Shown: in pieces, positions 24,382 through 30,793 of the stretch
Position numbering within the stretch: position 1 is the first letter of the stretch
Layout of the letters: each line of letters begins with the position of its first letter
IMG/VR virus record: IMGVR_UViG_3300008952_000148
Location: 1-36,356 of that record
Strand: one strand, 5' to 3'
Length of the DNA stretch: 36,356 nt
Source of the DNA: a virus
Program-made: the position numbers and the translations under genes
Notes under the pieces: generated by a model
The model's database searches: none
What the model saw: the letters and a program-made list of their open reading frames with translations, nothing else
What the model was told of the DNA's origin: nothing

Positions 24382-25185
24382 TTATTCCCAATCCTTGTCG
24401 GACTGGTCTTCGATCGCGGCTTTACCGGCAGGTTTACTCAAGGTCGACATGCCTCCTCCCTGACAGAAGTTTGCGAAGTCTTGTCCTTCGTTAAACTGCT
24501 CTGGGTCAGTAAGTAAAGAGTCCATGACCACATTAAACCCAAACCAGGTGCCCTTGCTATTGGACTCCTCTTTGATGTTTATGCGGTAGAGTTGAGCAAA
24601 GGCAGGTGGATTAAACGTGCCTTTTTTGCCTTTAACTACTTGAGTCACGACCATGTTGTTCCATGCTCTTGAGTGTTTTAACTGTGAACCAGACATGTTA
24701 ATAACCGCACGATATAAGACATCGTTGTGGTGTAAAAACCCGTAATGGTTTCCAGTGTTCACCAGTTGAGTTTTGGAGCCGTCTGATTTTGTCAAGATGT
24801 CACGGTACCTATCGTCCCGTTCTGCCTTAAAAATCATGTCGGTGTCAGAGGGGTGCACAGTGACTAAGCCGCCACCGTCTTCTCTGAGTCTCCACTCAAC
24901 GTAGTTTCTATCGTACCAGCAAGGCTGAAATAAAAATCCCTTTTGCCCGTCGATAATAGCGTTGCTCCCGGTAAACAAAAAATCCCCGGCACCTGCATCG
25001 GCACGGTACTCGGGTTTTGTTTTGTTTAGAACAGGGGATAACGCCTGTATGATTTGTATGCGCGGAGAATTTAAATCATCCGTGCCTACTTCTCCGAATC
25101 CTTGACCCGCATGTTTTTCAAACAATGCGGTAAGGTCGGTCCCTTTTTTAGTAGAGCTACTACCATTCGCTTTTTTATTAGCCAT
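24382..25185 (-). CDS. probable phage single-stranded DNA-binding protein
   Basis: 267 residues, ribosome site AAGGA. The middle is beta-rich with conserved aromatic residues (GFLFQPCWYDRNYVEW, NHYGFLHHNDVLYRAVI, NNMVVTQVVKGKKGTFNPPA). The C-terminus is short, acidic and aromatic (EDQSDKDWE), like the tails of T7 gp2.5 and other SSBs that recruit replication proteins. The N-terminal 20 residues are low complexity and basic. It is first of the large genes in the leftward operon, just before the primase, the usual place for an SSB. The assignment rests on tail, fold pattern and context. Confidence 0.62.
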   Translation of the reverse strand: MANKKANGSSSTKKGTDLTALFEKHAGQGFGEVGTDDLNSPRIQIIQALSPVLNKTKPEYRADAGAGDFLFTGSNAIIDGQKGFLFQPCWYDRNYVEWRLREDGGGLVTVHPSDTDMIFKAERDDRYRDILTKSDGSKTQLVNTGNHYGFLHHNDVLYRAVINMSGSQLKHSRAWNNMVVTQVVKGKKGTFNPPAFAQLYRINIKEESNSKGTWFGFNVVMDSLLTDPEQFNEGQDFANFCQGGGMSTLSKPAGKAAIEDQSDKDWE

Positions 25186-25205
25186 TTTTCTTTGTCCTTA
25201 TATTA

Positions 25206-25799
25206 TTAGCCTTTTATTATTTTTGTGCGTTGTCCCGTGTACACAGAAAATAGTTTCTGTATACCGCTGTCGAACGCGGTTTCCCCACTCTCAATAAGCT
25301 CTTTTACATTCGCTTTGAGGGTAGATGGGTGGACGGCCTCCTTTTGCATAGGCTCTAGTCCCTGTTTTTCCAGGGCATCCATTGTTTCTGTTGCTTCGTC
25401 ATCTTCGCCTGCCGCAAAGTTGACACTGACGGTGTTTTTTATAAGGTCGCCAAGGCCATTCTCTCGTAGCCACTGGTGCGCCGCTCCCTTATTTTTCTCG
25501 GTGATCCGTGCAGAGTAGAAAGGATCAACAGAGATTCGTGAACCATCGTCCATACGCAGATCACTGATTCCCAGTTCTCTCATTTTCTCAGGGATGGTTT
25601 CTTCGCTGTATTGCCGATACTGCTCTCTTAATCGTTTAAGGCTTTCCTCGGCGTTACCAATGAGGCCGCCGATCTCGAGCATATCATTCATGTCTTTGGA
25701 CAGGGAACCAAGGTCCTGGTCCTTAATTTTTGTGATCTTCTTTTCAACGGACTGTTCAAACAGATCAAGGATGTTGTCTTCTTTTTTAGTTGTGCTCAC
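25206..25799 (-). CDS. conserved phage protein of the replication cluster, unknown
   Basis: 197 residues. Residues about 15-75 are charged and helical, probably coiled coil (LSKDMNDMLEIGGLIGNAEE, LKRLREQYRQYSEE). The C-terminal part includes EAVHPSTLKANVKELIESG followed by KLFSVYTGQRTKIIKG, a motif seen in other phage proteins beside SSB genes (from memory, no named domain). It overlaps the next upstream gene by 4 bp. A role with the SSB or in recombination is possible but not shown. Confidence 0.62.
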   Translation of the reverse strand: MSTTKKEDNILDLFEQSVEKKITKIKDQDLGSLSKDMNDMLEIGGLIGNAEESLKRLREQYRQYSEETIPEKMRELGISDLRMDDGSRISVDPFYSARITEKNKGAAHQWLRENGLGDLIKNTVSVNFAAGEDDEATETMDALEKQGLEPMQKEAVHPSTLKANVKELIESGETAFDSGIQKLFSVYTGQRTKIIKG

Positions 25800-25984
25800 T
25801 GAAAACTCTCCCGAACACGCTCCTCGGCAATCTTTACTTTAATATCGTCTCGGTCATCATCTGCATGAAGGCTGTGTTCCTTGGCCAATGTATTTATTTT
25901 GTCGTCCAATAAACCCTTCTCGTCTTCTGAGTCTATGTCTTGATAGATCAGTTCCATGACATAATCATAGTAGTCATTACTCAT
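25796..25984 (-). CDS. small acidic protein, unknown
   Basis: 62 residues, strongly acidic (MSNDYYDYVMELIYQDID, LHADDDRDDIKVK) and helical. It overlaps both neighbours by a few bases and belongs to the leftward replication transcript. No family recognised. Confidence 0.58.
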   Translation of the reverse strand: MSNDYYDYVMELIYQDIDSEDEKGLLDDKINTLAKEHSLHADDDRDDIKVKIAEERVRESFQ

Positions 25985-26228
25985 TGCCCACCTCTTTCGT
26001 CAAATCTTTTATTGTTTCTTTGCTCACGATGCTAAGGTTTCTATCTAGGTCAAATATTTCACCATTAGCAATGTCCACAATCTTTTGGTCCTCAAATCTA
26101 AAGGGGCTATTGTCTGCATGGTAAACTGTAATAAGATCGTGCATATCATTACTTTCTGCATATATCTCCATACAACCAACCTTAATTCTTATGTGGTGTT
26201 CGTTTTGTTCTACTTCGCATTTATCACT
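25977..26228 (-). CDS. small protein, unknown
   Basis: 83 residues from the ATG at 26228 (MSDKCEVEQNEHHIRI). An in-frame ATG at 26246 is possible; the DNA here has a doubled GACTATGAGTG, so two starts lie 18 bp apart. The upstream gene's stop overlaps the 26228 start (ATGAGTGA), which favours it. A GGGAAGA site precedes it. The protein is a mixed alpha/beta sequence (HIRIKVGCMEIYAESNDMHD) of unknown role. Confidence 0.55.
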   Translation of the reverse strand, partial: SDKCEVEQNEHHIRIKVGCMEIYAESNDMHDLITVYHADNSPFRFEDQKIVDIANGEIFDLDRNLSIVSKETIKDLTKEVGNE

Positions 26229-26442
26229 CATAGTCTTCCCACTCATAGTCTTCCTCCAAACCTTCGGGGGCAAGCCTTATGGCTGTGTTCTCTTGTCGAG
26301 CACGCATTATGGCTTCGTCGGTAACGTCTTCGATAGCGAGTTCGTTAAGCGTGCTTAAGAGTAAAGCCGCTGATATTTGTTTTCTTTCTGCTTCTGTCAA
26401 CTCTAGGGCTAGAGTCAGGAGTGCCTTCATTCGTTCGTTCAT
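26224..26442 (-). CDS. small helical protein, first gene of the replication operon
   Basis: 72 residues with a good ribosome site (AAGGAAGAAG). It is helical (MNERMKALLTLALELTEAER) with an acidic, aromatic C-terminus (EEDYEWEDYE). The pattern LTEAERKQISAAL is also seen in small regulatory and addiction-type proteins but is not diagnostic. It is the first gene after the leftward promoter, so it is probably expressed early. Confidence 0.6.
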   Translation of the reverse strand: MNERMKALLTLALELTEAERKQISAALLLSTLNELAIEDVTDEAIMRARQENTAIRLAPEGLEEDYEWEDYE

Positions 26443-26500
26443 TCTTCTTCCTTATATAAACTTTATGCAATCGCCTTTATCATTTTCAGGTTGCAAGACA

Positions 26501-26519
26501 AGTATATACCAGATATACT
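26501..26519. promoter_or_regulatory. inverted-repeat operator inside the leftward promoter
   Basis: AGTATAT and ATATACT are perfect 7-bp inverted arms around ACCAG. The dyad overlaps the -10 box and spacer of the leftward promoter. TATAC/GTATA half-sites are also the core of the operator at 19288-19303, so the same small RHH protein might bind both; this is inference. Confidence 0.5.
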
Positions 26520-26530
26520 TTTATTGTCAA
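26501..26530 (-). promoter_or_regulatory. strong leftward sigma70-type promoter for the replication operon
   Basis: On the minus strand a perfect TTGACA (26530-26525) is followed by -10 candidates TATATA (16-bp spacer, 26508-26503) and TATACT (18-bp spacer, 26506-26501). It points to the gene at 26442 and the genes beyond it. It is the best -35 box in the window. Confidence 0.75.
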
Positions 26531-26558
26531 ACACAATAAACAATAAAAAGAATTGTTA

Positions 26559-26571
26559 TATAATATAAGGG
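26559..26571 (+). promoter_or_regulatory. rightward -10 region before the SNF2 gene
   Basis: A perfect TATAAT is followed directly by ATAAGGG. No good -35 box is visible 15-19 bp upstream. The same 13-mer TATAATATAAGGG occurs on the minus strand at 30619-30607. It likely starts the SNF2 transcript about 12-15 bp before the ATG at 26583. Confidence 0.4.
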
Positions 26572-26582
26572 ATCATATAAGA

Positions 26583-28025
26583 ATGAGGAACTACGAATAT
26601 CAAACAGAGCCGTATAAGCACCAAGAGAAAACCTTAGCTCGGTCCGCCTTTCGCAAAGAATTTGCTCTATTTTTAGAGATGGGCCTGGGCAAATCAAAGG
26701 TTCTTCTTGATAATGCCGCGGTGCTTTTTGAGGCCGACAAAATAACTGCGTTACTAATTATAACACCAAAGGGAAACTTACGGAATTGGGACAAATTGGA
26801 AATACCAAAGCATTTTCCGGAACGCATCGAGAAGAAAGTGTTGGTGTGGCAACCGAACCATACAAACAAGTGGAAACAGGAGTATTGCTCCCTGGTTTTA
26901 GAAGAACATCCCGAAAGATTGGAGATTATGACCATGAATGTTGAGGCCTTTTCCACGGAAAAAGGGTTAAAGTTTGCGAGAGCCTTTGTTTTGGCTCACG
27001 AAACCATGATTGCAGTGGACGAGAGCACCTTAATTAAGAACCCACAAGCCAAGCGAACAAAAAGTTTATTAAATTTATCAAGAGAAGCACCTTATAAACG
27101 GATTCTGACCGGTTTTCCGGTGACTAAAACTCCTCTTGATCTGTATTCACAGTGCGCCTTTTTAAATCCCCTGCTTTTAGGTTTCAAAAGTTATTACGCG
27201 TTCAAAGCACGATACGCGATCACTAAAATGCGGCGCATGGGACACAATAGTTTTCAAGAAATTGTGGGTTATCATCGGATGGATGAACTGCAAGGGATGC
27301 TCAAAGAGTTTTCCGCACGCTACACCAAGGACAAGTGTCTTGATCTTCCGGAAAAAGTTTACATGCAACGAAGGGTTGAACTAACGGCTGAACAGAAAAA
27401 GGTTTATGAACAAATGCGGAAAGAAGCGCTGATGATTCTAGCGGATGAGCTCTATACCACGCAAACGGTGCTGACTCAGTTAATGCGCTTGCAACAAATT
27501 GTTGCGGGCAGTCTGCGTTCTCCTTCGGGGGAGGTGCAGGTGCTTAAGAACAATCGGGTGAAGGAAACGCTTAATGTGTTGGAAGAAATTAGCGGCAAAG
27601 CAGTGATTTTTGCGGTGTTTCAAACCGATATAGAGCAGTTGACCAAGAAAATAGCCGAAGTTTATGGGGATGATAGCGTGGCTTCCTATTACGGAAAGAC
27701 TCCACAAAAGGACCGAGAAGCAATCCTTGAGAACTTCCAGGACCTAGAGCATCCATTAAGATTCTTTGTCTCCAATCCGCACACCGGGGGCCGGGGACTG
27801 ACGTTGACGGCGGCTTCTCACATGATTTTTTATTCAAATAGCTATGATCTTGAGTTGCGCATTCAAGCAGAAGACAGGATTCACCGGATCGGACAGGATA
27901 AAAGTTGCACTTATGTTGATTTAGTGTGTGAAAATACAGTGGACGAGAAGATTTTAGCGTCTTTAAAGAAGAAAATCGCAATATCTAATGAAGTTTTAGG
28001 GGAGGTAAGACAGTGGTTCAAGTAA
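26583..28025 (+). CDS. SNF2-family (SF2) DNA helicase/translocase
   Basis: 480 residues from the ATG at 26583 (MRNYEYQTEPYKHQEKTLAR); the frame is open from a TTG at 26553, but that would include the promoter. Motif Q/I: EPYKHQEKT and EMGLGKSK (32-39, Walker A). Motif II: AVDEST (144-149). Motif III is LTGFPV where SNF2 proteins usually have TGTP. The C-terminal lobe has GGRGLTLTAASHMIF and the hallmark QAEDRIHRIGQ (motif VI). It should hydrolyse ATP to move along duplex DNA. No nuclease domain is fused. In phages such proteins help replication, recombination or counter-defence; which applies here is unknown. It overlaps the next gene by 13 bp. Confidence 0.92.
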   Translation: MRNYEYQTEPYKHQEKTLARSAFRKEFALFLEMGLGKSKVLLDNAAVLFEADKITALLIITPKGNLRNWDKLEIPKHFPERIEKKVLVWQPNHTNKWKQEYCSLVLEEHPERLEIMTMNVEAFSTEKGLKFARAFVLAHETMIAVDESTLIKNPQAKRTKSLLNLSREAPYKRILTGFPVTKTPLDLYSQCAFLNPLLLGFKSYYAFKARYAITKMRRMGHNSFQEIVGYHRMDELQGMLKEFSARYTKDKCLDLPEKVYMQRRVELTAEQKKVYEQMRKEALMILADELYTTQTVLTQLMRLQQIVAGSLRSPSGEVQVLKNNRVKETLNVLEEISGKAVIFAVFQTDIEQLTKKIAEVYGDDSVASYYGKTPQKDREAILENFQDLEHPLRFFVSNPHTGGRGLTLTAASHMIFYSNSYDLELRIQAEDRIHRIGQDKSCTYVDLVCENTVDEKILASLKKKIAISNEVLGEVRQWFK

Positions 28026-28279
28026 CCAAACAAAGAACACCGAAATTGAAGGACAAAAAAGACACGCAAATTAATATCCGGCTGACAACTATTGAAAAAC
28101 GAAACCTGGACATTATGAGCAAACACCAATGGCGAAGTTCCAGTGACTTCGTTAGACGCCTAATAAGTCGGGAGTGGAAACGAGTCCGACAAAAGGAAGG
28201 ACCGGCCTCAGTGGACGCCATGATTGACAGCTTTGAGTCGGGAGAGGTGAATGGAAAAGACGTTGGCAACATTTTTTAA
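28013..28279 (+). CDS. ribbon-helix-helix DNA-binding protein
   Basis: 88 residues, GTG start with a strong GGGGAGG site 7 bp upstream. A basic N-terminal arm leads to the RHH core: strand DTQINIRLTT, helix IEKRNLDIMSKH, loop QWRSS, helix SDFVRRLISREWKRV. A second part (about 62-88) is acidic and may mediate oligomerisation. It is coupled to the SNF2 gene by overlap. Likely a transcription regulator; targets unknown. Confidence 0.76.
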   Translation: MVQVTKQRTPKLKDKKDTQINIRLTTIEKRNLDIMSKHQWRSSSDFVRRLISREWKRVRQKEGPASVDAMIDSFESGEVNGKDVGNIF

Positions 28280-28316
28280 TTGCTTTTTCCGCCCTTTTTA
28301 TGCTATCTTATGGGAC

Positions 28317-28520
28317 ATGATAAGAAAACATAAACAAATAATAAGATTATCTTTGAGCGCAGAGGTTTTTGACAAAGCCAGGACTGCGGCTCTTGCAAGA
28401 GGCATTTCTATTGAAGCACTGTTTTTGGGGTATTTGGACAAAGACTACTCCTTGAACGGTTCGACCATGGAAGCGCACCTTGATGCTAAGAATGATGCAA
28501 ATGAAGCACGGTATTCATAA
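28317..28520 (+). CDS. second RHH-like small protein
   Basis: 67 residues from the ATG at 28317 (MIRKHKQIIRLSLSAEVFDK). The core is a strand IIRLSLS followed by two helices (AEVFDKARTAALARG and SIEALFLGYLDKD), the RHH pattern. The frame is open back to an ATG at 28251 with a fair ribosome site (GGAGAGG), which would add 22 hydrophobic, aromatic residues not typical of RHH proteins and overlap the previous gene by 29 bp. The downstream start is preferred, but the longer form cannot be excluded. Confidence 0.58.
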   Translation: MIRKHKQIIRLSLSAEVFDKARTAALARGISIEALFLGYLDKDYSLNGSTMEAHLDAKNDANEARYS

Positions 28521-28539
28521 CGGGTCCCCTGCTCGAAGT

Positions 28540-28666
28540 CTAGTTGTGTCCGTGCTTTTTACTAATACACGACTAGATAAAGGGAAGCACACTTGTTGAA
28601 CCGGATTCGTCCCAGTTCGTCAGTCTGTAAGTAAAGTGTGCCTTTATCCTAATTGATGCTTACAGA
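28540..28666 (+). ncRNA. probable structured RNA with pseudoknot-forming helices
   Basis: This 187-bp gap between genes holds several long complementary pairs. CTAGTTGTGT (28540-28549) pairs with ACACGACTAG (28567-28576) with one G-U. GATAAAGG (28576-28583) pairs with CCTTTATC (28641-28648), continued by CACACTT (28588-28594) with AAGTGTG (28634-28640) past a GAAG bulge. Inside is a small GGA-TTCG-TCC hairpin flanked by GAAC/GTTC. TCTGTAAG (28624-28631), in that loop, pairs with CTTACAGA (28659-28666), which makes a pseudoknot. Strand is assumed from the flanking plus-strand genes. It could be a small RNA or the leader of the next gene. No RNA family was recognised. Confidence 0.45.
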
Positions 28667-28687
28667 TAATGGGACACTCTATATATG
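28660..28687 (+). promoter_or_regulatory. possible promoter before the alpha-CTD-like gene
   Basis: TTACAG (28660-28665) and TATATG (28682-28687) are separated by 16 bp; TATATA is also present at 28680-28685. The -35 overlaps the last helix of the structured element. The match is moderate. Confidence 0.35.
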
Positions 28688-28706
28688 CTGAACATAATTA
28701 AAAGAC

Positions 28707-29198
28707 ATGAACAAAGACGAAATCTTATCAGAGATTAAAGAAACGCTTTATCCGAACCTTATAAAAGAGCAGATACTTTTGCTTTCACCAAAGCTACTTA
28801 ATGAGTTGTTTCGTGATGAGTATAAAACTTCCTTCCCTGGAAAGTGGCCATTGAAAAACGAAAACGCTAAAAACAATATGTTCTTGAACAAAAGGGCTTT
28901 TAATACTTTAGATTCTTTAAACGTGAAAACTATGGGGGATCTACTAGAGGTGACTATAATAGAGTGCCTAAGAGTCCATGGGTGTGGTGGAAACACCGCT
29001 TTAAAAATAGATAACTTTAAACATGCTGTAGAGAGCACATGGTTTTATGTGTCGTGCTCTAAGATAGAAGGGCTATTGCCTATGTGGGACAAAATGATCG
29101 GTACAATGAACGACTATATAGAGAGACTAAACTCCACCAGAGAGAACGAAAGACGATATGCTGAACATAATCAAGAAAATACTGGACCTTCCGTTTAA
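28707..29198 (+). CDS. protein with RNA polymerase alpha-CTD-like helix-hairpin-helix
   Basis: 163 residues. Residues about 60-108 (NKRAFNTLDSLNVKTMGDLL then EVTIIECLRVHGCGGNTALK) follow the layout of the RNA polymerase alpha C-terminal domain: R-A-x-N-x-L, then T-x-G-D-L, then a helix, then G-x-x-x-L. The alpha-CTD binds upstream promoter DNA and activators. The N-terminal 55 residues are helical and charged; the C-terminal tail is polar. No alpha N-terminal assembly domain is present. It may mimic alpha-CTD to redirect or inhibit host RNA polymerase, or be a simple HhH DNA-binding protein. The identification is by pattern only. Confidence 0.55.
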   Translation: MNKDEILSEIKETLYPNLIKEQILLLSPKLLNELFRDEYKTSFPGKWPLKNENAKNNMFLNKRAFNTLDSLNVKTMGDLLEVTIIECLRVHGCGGNTALKIDNFKHAVESTWFYVSCSKIEGLLPMWDKMIGTMNDYIERLNSTRENERRYAEHNQENTGPSV

Positions 29199-29277
29199 TC
29201 TGCTTGACTGGATCAGGCAGGCATGGATAAGGATTAAACGCCTACCGGTGCAAAAAATTAAACGGAAAGGGCCGTGA
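29158..29277 (+). CDS. 39-residue cationic amphipathic peptide
   Basis: The ATG lies inside the 3' end of the previous gene in another frame, and the stop overlaps the next GTG start (GTGA), so it fills the only gap in this stretch. The peptide MLNIIKKILDLPFNLLDWIR followed by a Lys/Arg-rich tail (KRLPVQKIKRKGP) is strongly amphipathic and basic, typical of membrane-active or membrane-anchored peptides. Its first 16 bases repeat those at 28683. No clear ribosome site; coupling to the upstream gene is likely. Confidence 0.42.
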   Translation: MLNIIKKILDLPFNLLDWIRQAWIRIKRLPVQKIKRKGP

Positions 29278-29561
29278 CAGAAGAATCGAACGCACTACAG
29301 CGACTGGGAAACTGGACGGAGTATCTTGATGCGACCGGGGAGTCGATGCTGACTGCGGACGGGTTCGATGATGCTTTTATGGGGGTGTCCCTGGAATGGG
29401 GTCCACCGAGAGCGGTGTACAGTTATGACAAGTGTGTTGAGATGCTGAGAAGAGACATGAATTATGAAGAGGCGGTCGAGTACATGGAATTTAATGTGGT
29501 CGGAGCCTATGTGGGCGAACAAACGCCGGTGTTTGTAAGAGAGGACGCCGGTGTTGCCTAA
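29274..29561 (+). CDS. conserved small phage protein, unknown
   Basis: 95 residues, GTG start coupled to the preceding small ORF (GTGA) with a GGAAAGG site upstream. The sequence ends with YMEFNVVGAYVGEQTPVFVR, a pattern I associate with uncharacterised phage proteins. Helical middle (YSYDKCVEMLRRDMNYEEAV). Overlaps the next gene by 11 bp. Function unknown. Confidence 0.64.
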   Translation: MTEESNALQRLGNWTEYLDATGESMLTADGFDDAFMGVSLEWGPPRAVYSYDKCVEMLRRDMNYEEAVEYMEFNVVGAYVGEQTPVFVREDAGVA

Positions 29562-29970
29562 GTACCAACTTGATTTGTTTAGTAAAGAGATCAGAGTGCC
29601 GAGTGAGCATGACGGGTATTGGCATGAGCATAAACAACGACTAGAGAAGGAGAGGACTTTGGCTAAGATGAACGGGAAGAAGGAAAAGAAAGAGGCAACA
29701 GTCGACCTGGTGAACCATCCACCGCACTATAATAAAGGTGGCATGGAAGTGATCGAGGTGATTGAATTGGTGACCGGTGGGAAAACTGGTGGGAAACGGA
29801 CCGGGGACCAGGGCTTCGTTGGCTACCTGCTCGGTAATATTTTGAAATATCTTTTGCGGTTCGAGCATAAGAACAAAGACAACCCAGTTGAAGATTTAAA
29901 AAAGGCCCGGTGGTACTTGGATAAATTGATCTCGGTGGTCTCAGACAAAGAAAAACCCACACCAGGTTAG
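29551..29970 (+). CDS. DUF3310-domain phage protein
   Basis: 139 residues, GTG start (MLPKYQLDLFS). Residues about 52-130 carry the DUF3310 (PF11753) signature: VNHPPHYNKGGMEVIEVIE, then FVGYLLGNILKYLLRFEHK, then NPVEDLKKARWYLDKLI. The domain is common in phage genomes and some are called nucleotide kinases in databases, but its activity is not established. A Gly/Lys insertion (GGKTGGKRTG, about 76-85) is unusual in the domain. A terminator hairpin begins within its last codons. Confidence 0.84.
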   Translation: MLPKYQLDLFSKEIRVPSEHDGYWHEHKQRLEKERTLAKMNGKKEKKEATVDLVNHPPHYNKGGMEVIEVIELVTGGKTGGKRTGDQGFVGYLLGNILKYLLRFEHKNKDNPVEDLKKARWYLDKLISVVSDKEKPTPG

Positions 29971-29984
29971 TGATGTGGGTTCTT
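29951..29984. terminator. bidirectional rho-independent terminator
   Basis: AACCCACA (29954-29961) and TGTGGGTT (29974-29981) form a perfect 8-bp stem. On the minus strand it is followed by TTTTTCTTTG, a good U-run, so it ends the gene at 29989-30519. On the plus strand it is followed by CTTTGGTTT and ends the DUF3310 transcript. The convergent genes share it. Confidence 0.82.
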
Positions 29985-29988
29985 TGGT

Positions 29989-30519
29989 TTATTGTTTCTC
30001 CTCTTTTATGTATTCTAAACATCTTTCATAGGCTTCTTCGTAGCTGTCGCAAAAATGATTATCACAATAAGGGTCGCTTTCAGAGTATCCTGTAGGTTCA
30101 TGTTCATCCCTAAAGTCATCTGAGTAAACCCAAGTTGTATAAACATCATCGTCACCTTGATAATCAATAAACAAGAACAAATATTTTTTTGCTAGTCTAT
30201 TCATCTTTTGCCTATATGATCTCTCAACGCCTATAGCCTTGATTCCGCCTTTTGTGTTTCTTTTAAATACACGCAGAGCAGAAACCTCATCGTTTAGTTT
30301 TTCGATCTTAGCTTCTAAAGATTTGATTCTTTTTTGCCTTCTTTTGATATGGTTGTCAAAAACATCAAGGCTTTCCTCAAATATTTTTTTCGCTCCGGTC
30401 AAGTAGGTTCTATAGTTATACCAGTTCCTTTGAACGAATCGCATAACGTAATCACCTAACATTTCTTTTGCTTTTTCCAAGCTGTCGTGGGCTTGGTCAA
30501 GCGTTCCTAAATTATCCAT
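29989..30519 (-). CDS. coiled-coil protein with acidic C-terminal domain, unknown
   Basis: 176 residues, ribosome site GGAG. Residues about 8-85 are helical with a clear heptad region (HIKRRQKRIKSLEAKIEKLN). A basic stretch (RNTKGGIKAIGVERSYRQK) leads to a Tyr/Asp-rich C-terminal part (FIDYQGDDDVYTTWVYSDDF). It is transcribed alone towards the terminator at 29951-29984, probably from the extended -10 promoter near 30615. Isolated single genes like this in phage genomes are often early host-takeover or regulatory genes, but nothing here shows which. Confidence 0.66.
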   Translation of the reverse strand: MDNLGTLDQAHDSLEKAKEMLGDYVMRFVQRNWYNYRTYLTGAKKIFEESLDVFDNHIKRRQKRIKSLEAKIEKLNDEVSALRVFKRNTKGGIKAIGVERSYRQKMNRLAKKYLFLFIDYQGDDDVYTTWVYSDDFRDEHEPTGYSESDPYCDNHFCDSYEEAYERCLEYIKEEKQ

Positions 30520-30606
30520 AAGATTTCTCCATAATAGTTAAATTAAAGTTAAAATTTTGCTCGATGGCATCTGGTTGTTAAAGATCGCAATGTACTTTTT
30601 TAAGTG

Positions 30607-30622
30607 CCCTTATATTATACCA
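30607..30622 (-). promoter_or_regulatory. extended -10 promoter for the 30519 gene
   Basis: On the minus strand TGGTATAAT is an extended -10 box (TGn plus perfect TATAAT at 30619-30614), followed by ATAAGGG. No TTGACA-like -35 box is visible. The leader to the coiled-coil gene is about 85 bases. Confidence 0.55.
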
Positions 30623-30793
30623 TGTGTCCCATAGCCCTTTGTTTATAGGGGTTTTGGGAGGGGTCCAAATGAAAAAGGGCCGGGGACCAGGGTCAAAAGA
30701 GAGTGTTTTGAGCTTTTTTCTTAGAATCATTCTAAAAAAGAGCCTTATAGCATAAGGGTTGCTTTGTTGTTCCGCGACAACAAGTGGGGAAAA

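Noticed and set aside
28590-28625. tRNA or tRNA-like T-loop (GGATTCGTCC)
   Set aside because: No acceptor stem with CCA, no anticodon or D arm; the bases are better explained by a UUCG-capped hairpin in a larger fold.
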